A stretch of DNA of 64,000 nt from Paractinoplanes tereljensis. Its GTDB lineage: Bacteria > Actinomycetota > Actinomycetes > Mycobacteriales > Micromonosporaceae. Numbering within the stretch: position 1 is the stretch's first letter; each line of letters opens with the position of its first letter. The stretch is from NCBI RefSeq assembly GCF_016862435.1, contig NZ_BOMY01000051.1, forward strand, positions 1-64,000, given 5' to 3'. This document shows positions 10,953 through 19,008 of this stretch, one piece after another. Under the pieces are notes generated by a model. That model had not been told where the DNA came from, did not search any database, and saw only the letters and a list, made by a program, of their open reading frames with translations. A program made the position numbers and the translations under genes.

Positions 10953-11315
10953 GTGCAGAACACTCGCGGGGTCTTCCTGGCCGACTGCCCCACTCGTCTG
11001 GCGGTCGAGATCATCGCCGAGAAATGGGCGGTGATCGTGCTGTTCGCGCTCAGCCTCGAACCGCAGCGGCCCGGCGACCTGGCCGAACTGATCGGCGGCA
11101 TCTCCCGCAAGGTCCTCACCCAGACGCTGCGCCGGCTTCAGACGTACGGCCTGGTCGAACGACACGCGTACGCCGAGGCCCCGCCGCGCGTCGAATACAG
11201 CCTGACCCCGCTCGGTGGCACCCTGGTCGAACCGATCAAGGTGCTCACCGCCTGGGCCCGCGACCACGGCGAGGCCATCGTCGACTTCCAGGAGAACTCA
11301 GCCCCCGGAGGGTGA
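10953..11315 (+). CDS. HxlR-family winged-helix transcriptional regulator
   Basis: A 120-residue DNA-binding protein. The GTG at 10953 was chosen because it places the family's N-terminal cysteine motif (FLADCPTRLAVEIIAEKWAVIVLFAL) about 10 residues in; a start at 10896 would run into the divergent gene's promoter. The wHTH core reads GDLAELIGGISRKVLTQTLRRLQTYGLVER, followed by the wing VEYSLTPLGGTL. The single Cys near the N-terminus is the thiol sensor in several HxlR proteins such as YodB and HypR. It probably controls the divergent oxidoreductase in response to electrophiles or oxidants. Confidence 0.85.
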   Translation: MQNTRGVFLADCPTRLAVEIIAEKWAVIVLFALSLEPQRPGDLAELIGGISRKVLTQTLRRLQTYGLVERHAYAEAPPRVEYSLTPLGGTLVEPIKVLTAWARDHGEAIVDFQENSAPGG

Positions 11316-12005
11316 TGACGAGACCGACAGCGTCGGGGCGCCGGAGACCCCGCCGAAGGTCTTGCCGGTGGTGCTGAGGAACTCGAAGGCGAACCCGGCC
11401 TGGCCGTTCGCGGCGGCGTCGCCCACCGCGAAGAGCCGCAGGTAGCCGTACTTCGGCTGGCGGATGGTCAGTTCCAGCGGCTCCGGGTTCTGCGCCGCGC
11501 AGGTCGCGGTGCCCTGGCCCAGCACCGTGTTGCCGGTCTCGCCCTGCTTGACGACGACCTGCACGGTGCCGGGGCCGACGCAGAAGAAGCGGAACGCGTA
11601 CTTGTCGGCCGCCATGTCGTTCACGTGGTTCTCGTAGTCCGGGGCGACCACGCCCTGGGTCGCCCTGATCGAGGTGGGCGTCTTGTCGCGGTCCGCGAGC
11701 AGGCCGCCGGCCGCCGTGGCCCGGTCGTACTCCGGCCCGGTCGGGTCCGGCATCACCGGGAAGTCGGAGCTGGACGGTCCGTCACTGGGGGCGTCGCCGA
11801 CGGCGTAGTCGCCGCCGGTGCCCGGGTACAGGCCGAAGCCGGCGCCGATCAGGATCGCGGCCACGGTGACCCCGGCGCCGGCCGAGACGGCGACACCGCG
11901 CCGGCGGCGTACCACGGCCCGGGCCTGGGGCGCGCCGGGCGGGACGATTTCGCCGAGCGTACGGGTGCGGAGGTCTTTGAAGAGGTTTTCGAGTTCGTCG
12001 GTCAT
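11298..12005 (-). CDS. Single-pass membrane protein coupled to the ECF sigma factor gene
   Basis: This 235-residue protein has an N-terminal cytoplasmic segment (MTDELENLFKDLRTRTLGEI), a basic RRRR stop at about 35, one membrane segment near 38-60 and an extracytoplasmic domain with two cysteines. The ATG at 12005 overlaps the sigma-factor stop (TGATG), so the two are translationally coupled. The position is that of an anti-sigma factor, but no zinc-binding anti-sigma (HxxxCxxC) motif is present. The N-terminal helix resembles the short leader of membrane proteins paired with SigE-type factors. The role in controlling the sigma factor is inferred from coupling alone. Its 3' end overlaps the HxlR gene by 18 bp. 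Confidence 0.65.
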   Translation of the reverse strand: MTDELENLFKDLRTRTLGEIVPPGAPQARAVVRRRRGVAVSAGAGVTVAAILIGAGFGLYPGTGGDYAVGDAPSDGPSSSDFPVMPDPTGPEYDRATAAGGLLADRDKTPTSIRATQGVVAPDYENHVNDMAADKYAFRFFCVGPGTVQVVVKQGETGNTVLGQGTATCAAQNPEPLELTIRQPKYGYLRLFAVGDAAANGQAGFAFEFLSTTGKTFGGVSGAPTLSVSSSPSGG

Positions 12006-12514
12006 CACGGGGTCTCCTCCGGCGCGGTCGTTTCGGCGAGGTCGAGCCGGGCGGCCAGCGCCTGCCGGGCACGGGACAACCAGGACTTCACGGTCCCCAC
12101 CGGGACGCCCTCCCGCTCGGCGATCTCGGCGACAGTCAGGTCGGCCAGGTAACGCAGCACCATCGCGCGACGGTGGTTGTCGGGGAGCGTGGCCAGTGCC
12201 GCGACCAGCGCGACCCGCTCCGGTTGGGGCCCGTCGACCTGCGGTTCGATCGGGCGCTGGCGGCGCAGGAAGGTGCGCACGGTGCGTTTGCGGCGCCAGC
12301 CGCTGACCGCCAGGTTCCAGGCGACCCGGCGGACCCAGGCGACCGGGTCATCGAAGCGGGACATGGTGCGCCATCTCGCGTACGCCCGGCAGAACGCCTC
12401 CTGGACGACGTCCTGGGCCTCCTGCCGGTCGCCGAAGTAGGCATAGAGCTGCACGGTGAGGTCGCCGTAGTGCGCGGCGTAGATCTCGTCGAAAGACGCG
12501 GTCTCGTTCGGCAC
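12005..12514 (-). CDS. ECF sigma factor, SigE family
   Basis: A group 4 sigma factor of the actinobacterial SigE family. Region 2 reads FDEIYAAHYGDLTVQLYAYFGDRQEAQDVVQEAFCRAYARW. Region 4 has LPDNHRRAMVLRYLADLTVAEIAEREGVPVGTVKSWLSRARQAL. I placed the start at the GTG at 12514 because GGAGG lies 11 bases upstream and the domain starts eight residues later; this gives 169 residues, normal for the family. A longer frame reaches a GTG at 12592, but that would run through a perfect 22-bp palindrome. It is followed at once by the membrane protein gene. Confidence 0.85.
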   Translation of the reverse strand: MPNETASFDEIYAAHYGDLTVQLYAYFGDRQEAQDVVQEAFCRAYARWRTMSRFDDPVAWVRRVAWNLAVSGWRRKRTVRTFLRRQRPIEPQVDGPQPERVALVAALATLPDNHRRAMVLRYLADLTVAEIAEREGVPVGTVKSWLSRARQALAARLDLAETTAPEETP

Positions 12515-12565
12515 GGCGGGCAGCGCCTCCGGTCTCGTTCCGGCGAATGCTGTCACGGCGACTAC

Positions 12566-12587
12566 ACGCCCGGACCGGTCCGGGCGT
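12566..12587. promoter_or_regulatory. Perfect 22-bp palindrome upstream of the ECF sigma gene
   Basis: The half-site ACGCCCGGACC is repeated exactly in reverse complement, with no spacer. It lies 50 bp before the preferred sigma-factor start and just after the stop of the upstream gene at 12594. It can act as an operator or as a stem limiting read-through; there is no T-run after it. Confidence 0.5.
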
Positions 12588-12593
12588 TGCACC

Positions 12594-13340
12594 TCAGCGG
12601 GTAACTAAAAGCAGGAGACCGAAGCCGGCCGCCGCGACCAGCACGCCGACCACGATGAAGATCGGCATGGTCACCGTCATCAGCCGCTGGTCGGACTCCT
12701 TGGCGGCGATCATGTCGGCCCACCGTTCCGGGGTGACGAACGCCCGCCGCATCGGGCGCACCGAACCGTTCGCGGCCCGGCCCATGACGAACACCTCGCG
12801 GCCGCGCGGCAGGCGCACCTCCTGCAGCTGCAGGACATCGCCGTTACTGGTGCTCCGCGCGATCTTCGGCGTCGCCCAGGCCGGCGGGGTCTCGCCGCGC
12901 TTCTTCCGCCAGCTCTCGGTGCTCGACTCGGTCACGGTCGACGCGTGATAGGTCAGCGCCTGCCCGCGGCCGTCCACCAGCAGCCGGGGATCGAGGGTGA
13001 CCCGGCCGGTCGCGTCCGCGAGCGCCGGCCAGGCCGGCGCCTTCCCGCCGTCCAGGTACACATCGGAGCGGTTCTCGCCGTCGTCGCGGACGATGGTCAT
13101 CTCGTACCAGGTACAGTCCTCGCCGCTCAGCGGACCGATCTGCGGGCCCGCCGGCCCGTACTCGGTGACCGCCTCGGCCGACACCCGGCCCCGGGCGGGC
13201 CACGAGCCGAGCGGGGCCGGCACGGTGCGGCGCAGAAGCCGCGACATGCGCAGGTCACCGATGCTGATCAGAGCGAAGATCCCGGTGACCAGCACCATGC
13301 AGACACCGAGGAGAAGAAGGAGCGCGGCAACCACGGCCAT
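12594..13340 (-). CDS. Two-transmembrane protein with GIDE/BAM-like domain
   Basis: A 248-residue membrane protein with one hydrophobic segment at residues 3-27 and another near the C-terminus (about 218-245). The middle, with the pattern GPLSGEDCTWYEMTIVRDD, followed by a long beta-rich part and WRKKR, resembles the GIDE/BAM-type domain that bacteria share with the membrane part of the mitochondrial ligase MULAN. Bacterial members have no RING finger, and none is seen here. Function is unknown; membrane scaffolding or envelope stress has been suggested for relatives. The position upstream of the ECF sigma gene and downstream of the GNAT gene, all on one strand, suggests a loose operon. Confidence 0.65.
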   Translation of the reverse strand: MAVVAALLLLLGVCMVLVTGIFALISIGDLRMSRLLRRTVPAPLGSWPARGRVSAEAVTEYGPAGPQIGPLSGEDCTWYEMTIVRDDGENRSDVYLDGGKAPAWPALADATGRVTLDPRLLVDGRGQALTYHASTVTESSTESWRKKRGETPPAWATPKIARSTSNGDVLQLQEVRLPRGREVFVMGRAANGSVRPMRRAFVTPERWADMIAAKESDQRLMTVTMPIFIVVGVLVAAAGFGLLLLVTR

Positions 13341-13367
13341 GCGCTCAAGATAGCCACCCGCGTCTAT

Positions 13368-13907
13368 CTAGTCGTCACTCAGCCAGTCCGCGCCGAGCAG
13401 CCCGTAGATGAGGTCGTCGGTCCACTCACCCTTGATGAACGTCTGCTGTCGAAGGTGCCCCTCGCGGGTGAAGCCGAGGCGTTCCAGCAGGCCGGCCGAC
13501 GCGGCGTTCCGGGCGTCGCACTCGCCGGTCACCTTGTGCAGGCCCTGCAGGCGAAAAAGCCGATCAAGGACGGCCCGGACGGCCTCGGTCGCATAACCCA
13601 TCTTCTGGTACGGCGTAGCCAGCGTGAACCCGATCTCGGCCTGCAGCCGGTTGTCGTGCAGCCGCACCCCGACGTCGCCGATCAGCCGGCGGTCCTCGAG
13701 CCGCTCGATCGCCCACTGGAACCAGCCCGGGATGTCCGGCGAGGACTCCATGAAGTTGACCACTGCGGTCTCGGCCTTGAGCAGCGGAAACGGCGCATCC
13801 CAGGATTGATACCGAGCCACCTCGGGGTCCGACCGGTACTCGGCGAGGACCGGCGCGTCGGCCGGCCGGAAGCGCCGCAGCAGCAGCCGCTCGGTGTTGA
13901 TGAGCAT
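13368..13907 (-). CDS. GNAT-family N-acetyltransferase (RimJ/RimL-like)
   Basis: The 179-residue protein begins MLINTERLLLRRFRPADAPVLAEYRSDPEVARY, the usual opening of RimJ/RimL-type acetyltransferases, and has the acetyl-CoA loop region YQKMGYATEAVRAVLDRLF at about 110-128. The closing part, VTGECDARNAASAGLLERLGFTREG, is the conserved beta-alpha end of the fold. It transfers acetyl from acetyl-CoA to an amino group; the acceptor, often a protein N-terminus or an antibiotic, cannot be read from sequence. It lies 13 bp downstream of the nucleotidyltransferase gene on the same strand. Confidence 0.85.
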   Translation of the reverse strand: MLINTERLLLRRFRPADAPVLAEYRSDPEVARYQSWDAPFPLLKAETAVVNFMESSPDIPGWFQWAIERLEDRRLIGDVGVRLHDNRLQAEIGFTLATPYQKMGYATEAVRAVLDRLFRLQGLHKVTGECDARNAASAGLLERLGFTREGHLRQQTFIKGEWTDDLIYGLLGADWLSDD

Positions 13908-13920
13908 TCGCCGACAATAC

Positions 13921-14649
13921 TCAGAGCAACCGCCCGAGGTGCTCGCGCATCAGCCGGCGGACCAGCGCGGCGCGTTCCCGCACCCGCTCCTCGGACAGTT
14001 CGACGCGGTCCCCGGCCCGGCGCCGCCGGATCTCGTCGACCAGCGGCGCCGGCACTCCGAGCTCGGGCAGCCGGTCGATCGCCTCCCGCTTGGTGATCAG
14101 CCGGCCGGTGGCGATCGTCTCGGCGGCCCGCGACACGGTGGTGAGCCCGAGGTCGACGTGCAGATCGGTGCGCCACACCGTGGTCTTCCGGACCGCCCCG
14201 GCCCAGTAGCCGCTCAGCTCACCCCGGGCCGCGTCGGCGAGCTGGGCCGCGCTGACCGGCGGGACCAGCTCGCCCGGCGGCGGCCCGTAGACGGTGACCC
14301 CGAACTGGTGCAGCTCGCCGCGGGCGATCCCGCTGAGCGGCCGGCGGAACATCTGCTCGTGCGCCCAGTTCACATGCGACAGCGAGATATCCGATATGTC
14401 GCCTATCGGGACGTACGCACAGTGCAGCTTGGCCGGGCCGATGACCCGATGCAGCGCGCGCAGTTTCGCTCGTCGATATCTGGTCAGCGGGGCGGCGATC
14501 ACCGCGACCAGGTCAAGGTCGCTGATCCCGGGCCGATAGTCGCCCGATCCGATCGACCCACCGGCATAAAACCCGACAACCCCGGCAATCGATGTGATCG
14601 CTGACGCGAAGCCCGGGACGACCGGCACTACCGAGAGGCGATCGTCCAT
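13921..14649 (-). CDS. Nucleotidyltransferase-fold protein
   Basis: A 242-residue protein whose N-terminal part contains VVGFYAGGSIGSGDYRPGISDLDLVAVI. The GGS(x)xxGD motif followed by SDLDL is the polymerase-beta-type nucleotidyltransferase signature, with metal-binding aspartates. The rest is helical and ends with an Arg-rich stretch. Relatives include aminoglycoside adenylyltransferases and MNT-type antitoxins, but no HEPN partner lies next to it. The ATG at 14649 has GGAGG only one base away, so the true start could be the internal GTG near 14628. Confidence 0.7.
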   Translation of the reverse strand: MDDRLSVVPVVPGFASAITSIAGVVGFYAGGSIGSGDYRPGISDLDLVAVIAAPLTRYRRAKLRALHRVIGPAKLHCAYVPIGDISDISLSHVNWAHEQMFRRPLSGIARGELHQFGVTVYGPPPGELVPPVSAAQLADAARGELSGYWAGAVRKTTVWRTDLHVDLGLTTVSRAAETIATGRLITKREAIDRLPELGVPAPLVDEIRRRRAGDRVELSEERVRERAALVRRLMREHLGRLL

Positions 14650-14751
14650 ACCTCCAGCATGACGGTTCGGTGCCAACTGGATGGCTGCTCTACGAGCGGC
14701 AACAACCGCCCGATAGAGTGACGTCGCCAAGTTCGGGGGGACGGAACCATC

Positions 14752-16512
14752 ATGTCTGGGGAGCGTACGGAGCCTTTGCGCCCGCACGATCCGCGTGCCC
14801 TGGGCGACTACGAGATCGTCGGCCGCCTCGGCGAGGGCGGCATGGGCACGGTCTATCTGGCCCGCACGCCCGGCGGGGTTCTGGTCGCGGTCAAGGTGGT
14901 ACGCGCCGATCTCGCGCCCGACGACGAGTTCCGCCGCCGCTTCCGCAGCGAGGTGGCCCGGGCCCGGCAGGTGCCGCCGTTCTGCACCGCCGAGGTGCTC
15001 GACGCCGACCCCGACCACGAGAGCCCCTACCTGGTGGTGGAGTACGTAGACGGCCCCACCCTCGCGCACGTCGTCGAGGAACGCGGCCCGCTCACCGCCG
15101 CCAACCTGCACAGTGTCGCGATCGGAGTGGCGACCGCACTGACCGCCATTCACGGCGCCGGGGTCATCCACCGCGACCTGAAACCGCGCAACGTGCTGCT
15201 CGCCCCGGGCTCGCCCAAGGTGATCGACTTCGGGATCGCCCGGCACGTCGAGGCGACAAGCGGCCACACCGACACGTCGGTGATGGTCGGCACGGTGGCC
15301 TACATGGCGCCGGAGCGCTTCGGCTCCGCCGACACCCCGCTCACCCCGGCCGCCGACGTCTTCGCCTGGGGCGGCGTGGTGGCGTACGCGGGAACCGGCC
15401 GCACCCCGTTCGCCGCCGATTCGCCGCCCGCGACGGCGGCCCGCATCCTCACCCAGCCGCCCGATCTGTCCGGCCTGGCCGGGCCGTTGCGCGAGCTGAT
15501 CGGGCACGCCCTGGAGAAAGACCCGGCCAACCGGCCCAGCGCCCGCGAGCTGCTCGACCTGCTGGTCTCCGGCCCCTCCCGGCCCGCCGCCACGGCGGCG
15601 GCCCTCGCCGATCAACCCGATTTGCGGGCGGCGGCCGCGGAGGCGCAGGCGGTTACGGGGGTACGCGTTGAGGGCGGCGTGACCGACCTGGCCGGCCTCG
15701 TCGGCTACGAGGAAAACTCGATCGTCACCGTGCCGATCTCGCCGGTGCCCGGTCCCCCACCCGGCCCGCCGCCGCCCGAACCCCGCCGTCGCTGGTTCCT
15801 GCCGGTCGCGGTGGCCGCGCTGATCCTGGCCGTGGTGGCCGGCGCGATGATGCTGGTGCTCGGCTCGCCGGCCGGCGAGCGGGCGAGCGCCTCGGAGAGC
15901 CCGGCCGACGGCCCGTCGTCGGCCCCGGCCGTCACCGCCAACGCCGATGTCCTGATGATCGACGACTCCCTGACCGGGCCGCGCCTGTGGGAGGCCAAGT
16001 CACTGCCGGCCGAGAAGGCGTCCTGCTCCTTCGACGGCACCGCGATGGTGGCCCACCGGGACACCAAGGGCGTCTACCGCTGCTCCGGGCCGGACGACGG
16101 GGTGCCCGACAACTTCCGGGTCGAGGTCGGGGTGCGGCTGCTGACCGAGGACAGCTGCGCCGGGCTGTGGTTCCGGTTCGCGCCCTGGCACGGCTATCTG
16201 CTGCGGGTCTGCGAGAAGAACATCTACCTGGGCACGCACAAGGATCAGGCGGTCGCGACGATCCGCACGTTCCCGCTCGACGCGCCGATCGAGATCGGGG
16301 CCGCACCGACCACCATCGAGGTCCGGGCGGTCGGCAACCAGGCCACGGTCCTGCGTGACGGCATCGAGGTCGGCACGGTGCCGCTGACCGACGCCGAGAT
16401 CACCGGCGGCCGGGTGCTGCTCGGCGTCTACACCGAGCGCGGCGCGGCCGAGAACGGGCCGTACGACGTGGCCTTCAGCAACGTGAAGGTGTGGGGACTC
16501 AGCGGCAACTGA
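14752..16512 (+). CDS. Serine/threonine protein kinase with extracytoplasmic beta-sandwich domain
   Basis: A 586-residue single-pass receptor-like kinase of the PknB type. The kinase domain covers about 20-275: GEGGMGTVYLA loop at 28-37, ATP lysine K48, catalytic HRDLKPRN at 140-147, DFG at 159-161 and APE at 186-188. A proline-rich juxtamembrane linker leads to one membrane segment at about 348-370. The outside part (about 400-586) has alternating beta-strands and four cysteines, resembling a concanavalin/LamG-like jelly roll rather than PASTA repeats. That suggests sensing of a glycan or another extracellular ligand. It diverges from the nucleotidyltransferase gene. A PP2C phosphatase gene that could reverse its action lies 3.6 kb away. 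Confidence 0.9.
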   Translation: MSGERTEPLRPHDPRALGDYEIVGRLGEGGMGTVYLARTPGGVLVAVKVVRADLAPDDEFRRRFRSEVARARQVPPFCTAEVLDADPDHESPYLVVEYVDGPTLAHVVEERGPLTAANLHSVAIGVATALTAIHGAGVIHRDLKPRNVLLAPGSPKVIDFGIARHVEATSGHTDTSVMVGTVAYMAPERFGSADTPLTPAADVFAWGGVVAYAGTGRTPFAADSPPATAARILTQPPDLSGLAGPLRELIGHALEKDPANRPSARELLDLLVSGPSRPAATAAALADQPDLRAAAAEAQAVTGVRVEGGVTDLAGLVGYEENSIVTVPISPVPGPPPGPPPPEPRRRWFLPVAVAALILAVVAGAMMLVLGSPAGERASASESPADGPSSAPAVTANADVLMIDDSLTGPRLWEAKSLPAEKASCSFDGTAMVAHRDTKGVYRCSGPDDGVPDNFRVEVGVRLLTEDSCAGLWFRFAPWHGYLLRVCEKNIYLGTHKDQAVATIRTFPLDAPIEIGAAPTTIEVRAVGNQATVLRDGIEVGTVPLTDAEITGGRVLLGVYTERGAAENGPYDVAFSNVKVWGLSGN

Positions 16513-16527
16513 GCCCCCGGTCCACCT

Positions 16528-19008
16528 TTATTCCTTGATCAGGCCGGCCCGCCGCAGCGCGGCCGCCATCTCGTCGTTGACGACCGGCGCACTACCGCCC
16601 TGACGCTGCCCGCCACCGCCGCCGCCTTGGCGCTGACCGCCCCGCTGGCCACCGCCCTGACCGCCCCGCTGGCCACCGCCTTGACCGCCGCGCTGGCCAC
16701 CGCCCTGACCGCCTTGGCGCGGGCCGCCGCCTTGACGCTGACCGCCGCCGCCCTGGCCGCCCTGACCGCCCTGGCGGGGCTTGCCGCCTTCGCGGGGCTG
16801 CGCGCCCGGCGCGGCGCCGTCCTCGCGCGGCCGCCGCTGGGCCGGCTCGTCGGTCAGCCGCATGGTCAGCGAGATCCGCTTCCGGGCCTCATCCACCTCG
16901 ACCACCCGAACTTTCACGACATCGCCGGATTTGACGACGTCGCGCGGGTCCTTCACGAACGTATTGGACAGTGCCGACACGTGCACCAGGCCGTCCTGGT
17001 GGACGCCGACGTCGACGAACGCCCCGAACGCCGCCACGTTGGTGACCACGCCCTCCAGGATCATCCCGGGCTTGAGGTGCGCGATCTTCTCGACGCCCTC
17101 GGCGAAGGTGGCCGTGGTGAACCCCGGTCGCGGGTCGCGCCCGGGCTTCTCCAGCTCCTTGAGGATGTCGGTGATGGTCGGCAGGCCGACCGCGTCGGTG
17201 ACGTAGTCGGTGGGCCGCAGCGCCCGCAGCAGCGGGCTGTTGCCGATCACCGTCTTGATGTCGGCGCTGGTGGCGGCCAGGATCGTGCGCACCACCGGGT
17301 AGGACTCCGGGTGCACGCTGGACGAGTCGAGCGGGTTGTCACCGTCCGGGATGCGCAGGAAGCCGGCGCACTGCTCGAACGCCTTGGGCCCGAGCCGGGC
17401 GACCTTCTTGATGTCGTCGCGAGTGCGGAACGGCCCGTTCGAGTCGCGGTGCAGCACGATGTTCTCGGCCAGGCCGGCGCCGATCCCGGAGACCCGGGTG
17501 AGCAGCGGCGCCGACGCGGTGTTCACGTCCACCCCGACCGCGTTCACACAGTCCTCGACCACCGCGTCGAGCGACTTGGACAGCTTGGACTCGGCCAGGT
17601 CGTGCTGGTACTGCCCGACGCCGATCGAGCGCGGGTCGATCTTCACCAGCTCGGCCAGCGGGTCCTGCAGCCGGCGGGCGATGGAGACCGCGCCGCGCAG
17701 CGACACGTCCATGCCGGGCAGTTCCTGCGACGCGTACGCCGAGGCGGAGTAGACCGAGGCGCCGGCCTCGGAGACCATCACCTTGGTCAGGTTGGCCTCG
17801 GGGTGCTTCTTGATCAGCTCGCCGGCCAGCTTGTCGGTCTCCCGGGACGCGGTGCCGTTGCCGATCGCGATCAGGTCGACGTGGTGCTTCGAGGCGAGCG
17901 CGGCGAGCCGGTGGATCGACTCGTCCCACTTGTTCTGCGGCACGTGCGGGTAGATCGTGTCGGTGGCTACCACCTTGCCGGTCCCGTCGACCACGGCCAC
18001 CTTCACGCCAGTGCGGAAACCTGGGTCGAGGCCCATCGTCGCGCGGGTGCCGGCCGGCGCGGCCAGCAGCAGGTCGCGCAGGTTGGCCGCGAAGACCCGG
18101 ACCGCCTCGTCCTCGGCCGCCTGCCACAGCCGCACCCGCAGGTCGGCGCCGAGGTGGATGAGCACCCGGGTGCGCCAGGCCCAGCGGACCGTGTCGACAA
18201 GCCACTTGTCGCCGGCCCGGCCGGCGTCGGAGATGCCGTTGCGGCCGGCGATGCGGGCCTCGAAGTAGCCCTCGTCCTCCTCCGGGTGCGGTTCCATGGT
18301 GAGGTCGAGGACGTCCTCCTTCTCGCCGCGGAACATGGCCAGGATGCGGTGCGAGGGCAGTTTCGCGTACGGCTCGGCGAAGTCGAAGTAGTCGGCGAAC
18401 TTGGCGCCGTCGGTCTGCTTGCCGTCCCGCACCTTGGCCACCAGCCGGCCCCGGGTCCACATCTGTTCGCGCAGGTCACCGATGAGGTCGGCGTCCTCGG
18501 CGAACTTCTCGATGAGAATCGCCCGGGCGCCGTCCAAAGCCGCCGCCTCATCGGCCACGCCCTTGTCAGCGTCCACGAAAGGCGTAGCGGAAGAGCGCGG
18601 GTCGAGCGAGGGATCGCCTAGGAGAGCAAGAGCGAGCGGCTCCAGACCGGCCTCGCGGGCGATCTGGGCCCGGGTGCGGCGCTTCGGTTTGAAGGGCAGA
18701 TAGATGTCCTCGAGCCGCGCCTTGGAGTCGGCGGCGAGGATGCTCTGCTCGAGCTCGTCGGTCATCTTGCCCTGGGCGCGGATCGACTCCAGCACCGCGG
18801 CCCGCCGGTCCTCCAGCTCCCGCAGGTAGCCGAGCCGTTCCTCGAGGGTGCGCAGCTGCGTGTCGTCGAGGGTGCCGGTCACCTCCTTGCGATAGCGGGC
18901 GATGAACGGCACGGTCGCGCCACCGTCGAGCAACTCGACGGCCGCGGTGACCTGACCTTCCCGGACCCCGAGCTCGGAGGCAATGCGCTGATGGATCGCT
19001 GTCGTCAC
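16528..19008 (-). CDS. tex: Tex-family RNA-binding transcription accessory protein
   Basis: The 826-residue Tex/Spt6-like nucleic-acid-binding protein acts in transcription and RNA handling. In order it has the helical Tex N-terminal domain (ELGVREGQVTAAVELLDGG, TVPFIARYRKE), a YqgF-like RNase-H fold (MGLDPGFRTGVKVAVVDGTGK), helix-hairpin-helix repeats (SGIGAGLAENIVLHRD) and an S1 domain (LKPGMILEGVVTNVAAFGAFVDVGVHQDGLVHVS). The C-terminal tail is Gly/Arg/Gln-rich with repeated RGGQGGGQ units, then VNDEMAAALRRAGLIKE. The GTG start at 19008 overlaps the stop of the LuxR-type gene by 4 bp (GTGA), so the two are coupled. Confidence 0.93.
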   Translation of the reverse strand: MTTAIHQRIASELGVREGQVTAAVELLDGGATVPFIARYRKEVTGTLDDTQLRTLEERLGYLRELEDRRAAVLESIRAQGKMTDELEQSILAADSKARLEDIYLPFKPKRRTRAQIAREAGLEPLALALLGDPSLDPRSSATPFVDADKGVADEAAALDGARAILIEKFAEDADLIGDLREQMWTRGRLVAKVRDGKQTDGAKFADYFDFAEPYAKLPSHRILAMFRGEKEDVLDLTMEPHPEEDEGYFEARIAGRNGISDAGRAGDKWLVDTVRWAWRTRVLIHLGADLRVRLWQAAEDEAVRVFAANLRDLLLAAPAGTRATMGLDPGFRTGVKVAVVDGTGKVVATDTIYPHVPQNKWDESIHRLAALASKHHVDLIAIGNGTASRETDKLAGELIKKHPEANLTKVMVSEAGASVYSASAYASQELPGMDVSLRGAVSIARRLQDPLAELVKIDPRSIGVGQYQHDLAESKLSKSLDAVVEDCVNAVGVDVNTASAPLLTRVSGIGAGLAENIVLHRDSNGPFRTRDDIKKVARLGPKAFEQCAGFLRIPDGDNPLDSSSVHPESYPVVRTILAATSADIKTVIGNSPLLRALRPTDYVTDAVGLPTITDILKELEKPGRDPRPGFTTATFAEGVEKIAHLKPGMILEGVVTNVAAFGAFVDVGVHQDGLVHVSALSNTFVKDPRDVVKSGDVVKVRVVEVDEARKRISLTMRLTDEPAQRRPREDGAAPGAQPREGGKPRQGGQGGQGGGGQRQGGGPRQGGQGGGQRGGQGGGQRGGQGGGQRGGQRQGGGGGGQRQGGSAPVVNDEMAAALRRAGLIKE
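16620..16760. repeat. 21-bp tandem repeats encoding the RGG tail of Tex
   Basis: The stretch consists of near-identical units on the minus strand encoding GGQRGGQ (21 bp each), degenerating toward both ends. It lies inside the tex reading frame and is expected to vary in copy number between strains. Confidence 0.75.

Noticed and set aside
13921..15615. Minus-strand frame extending the nucleotidyltransferase far upstream
   Set aside because: The extra 320 residues are antisense to the protein kinase; the real protein starts at 14649.
16620..16760. CRISPR-like array
   Set aside because: The repeated units are coding repeats in frame with tex, without unique spacers.
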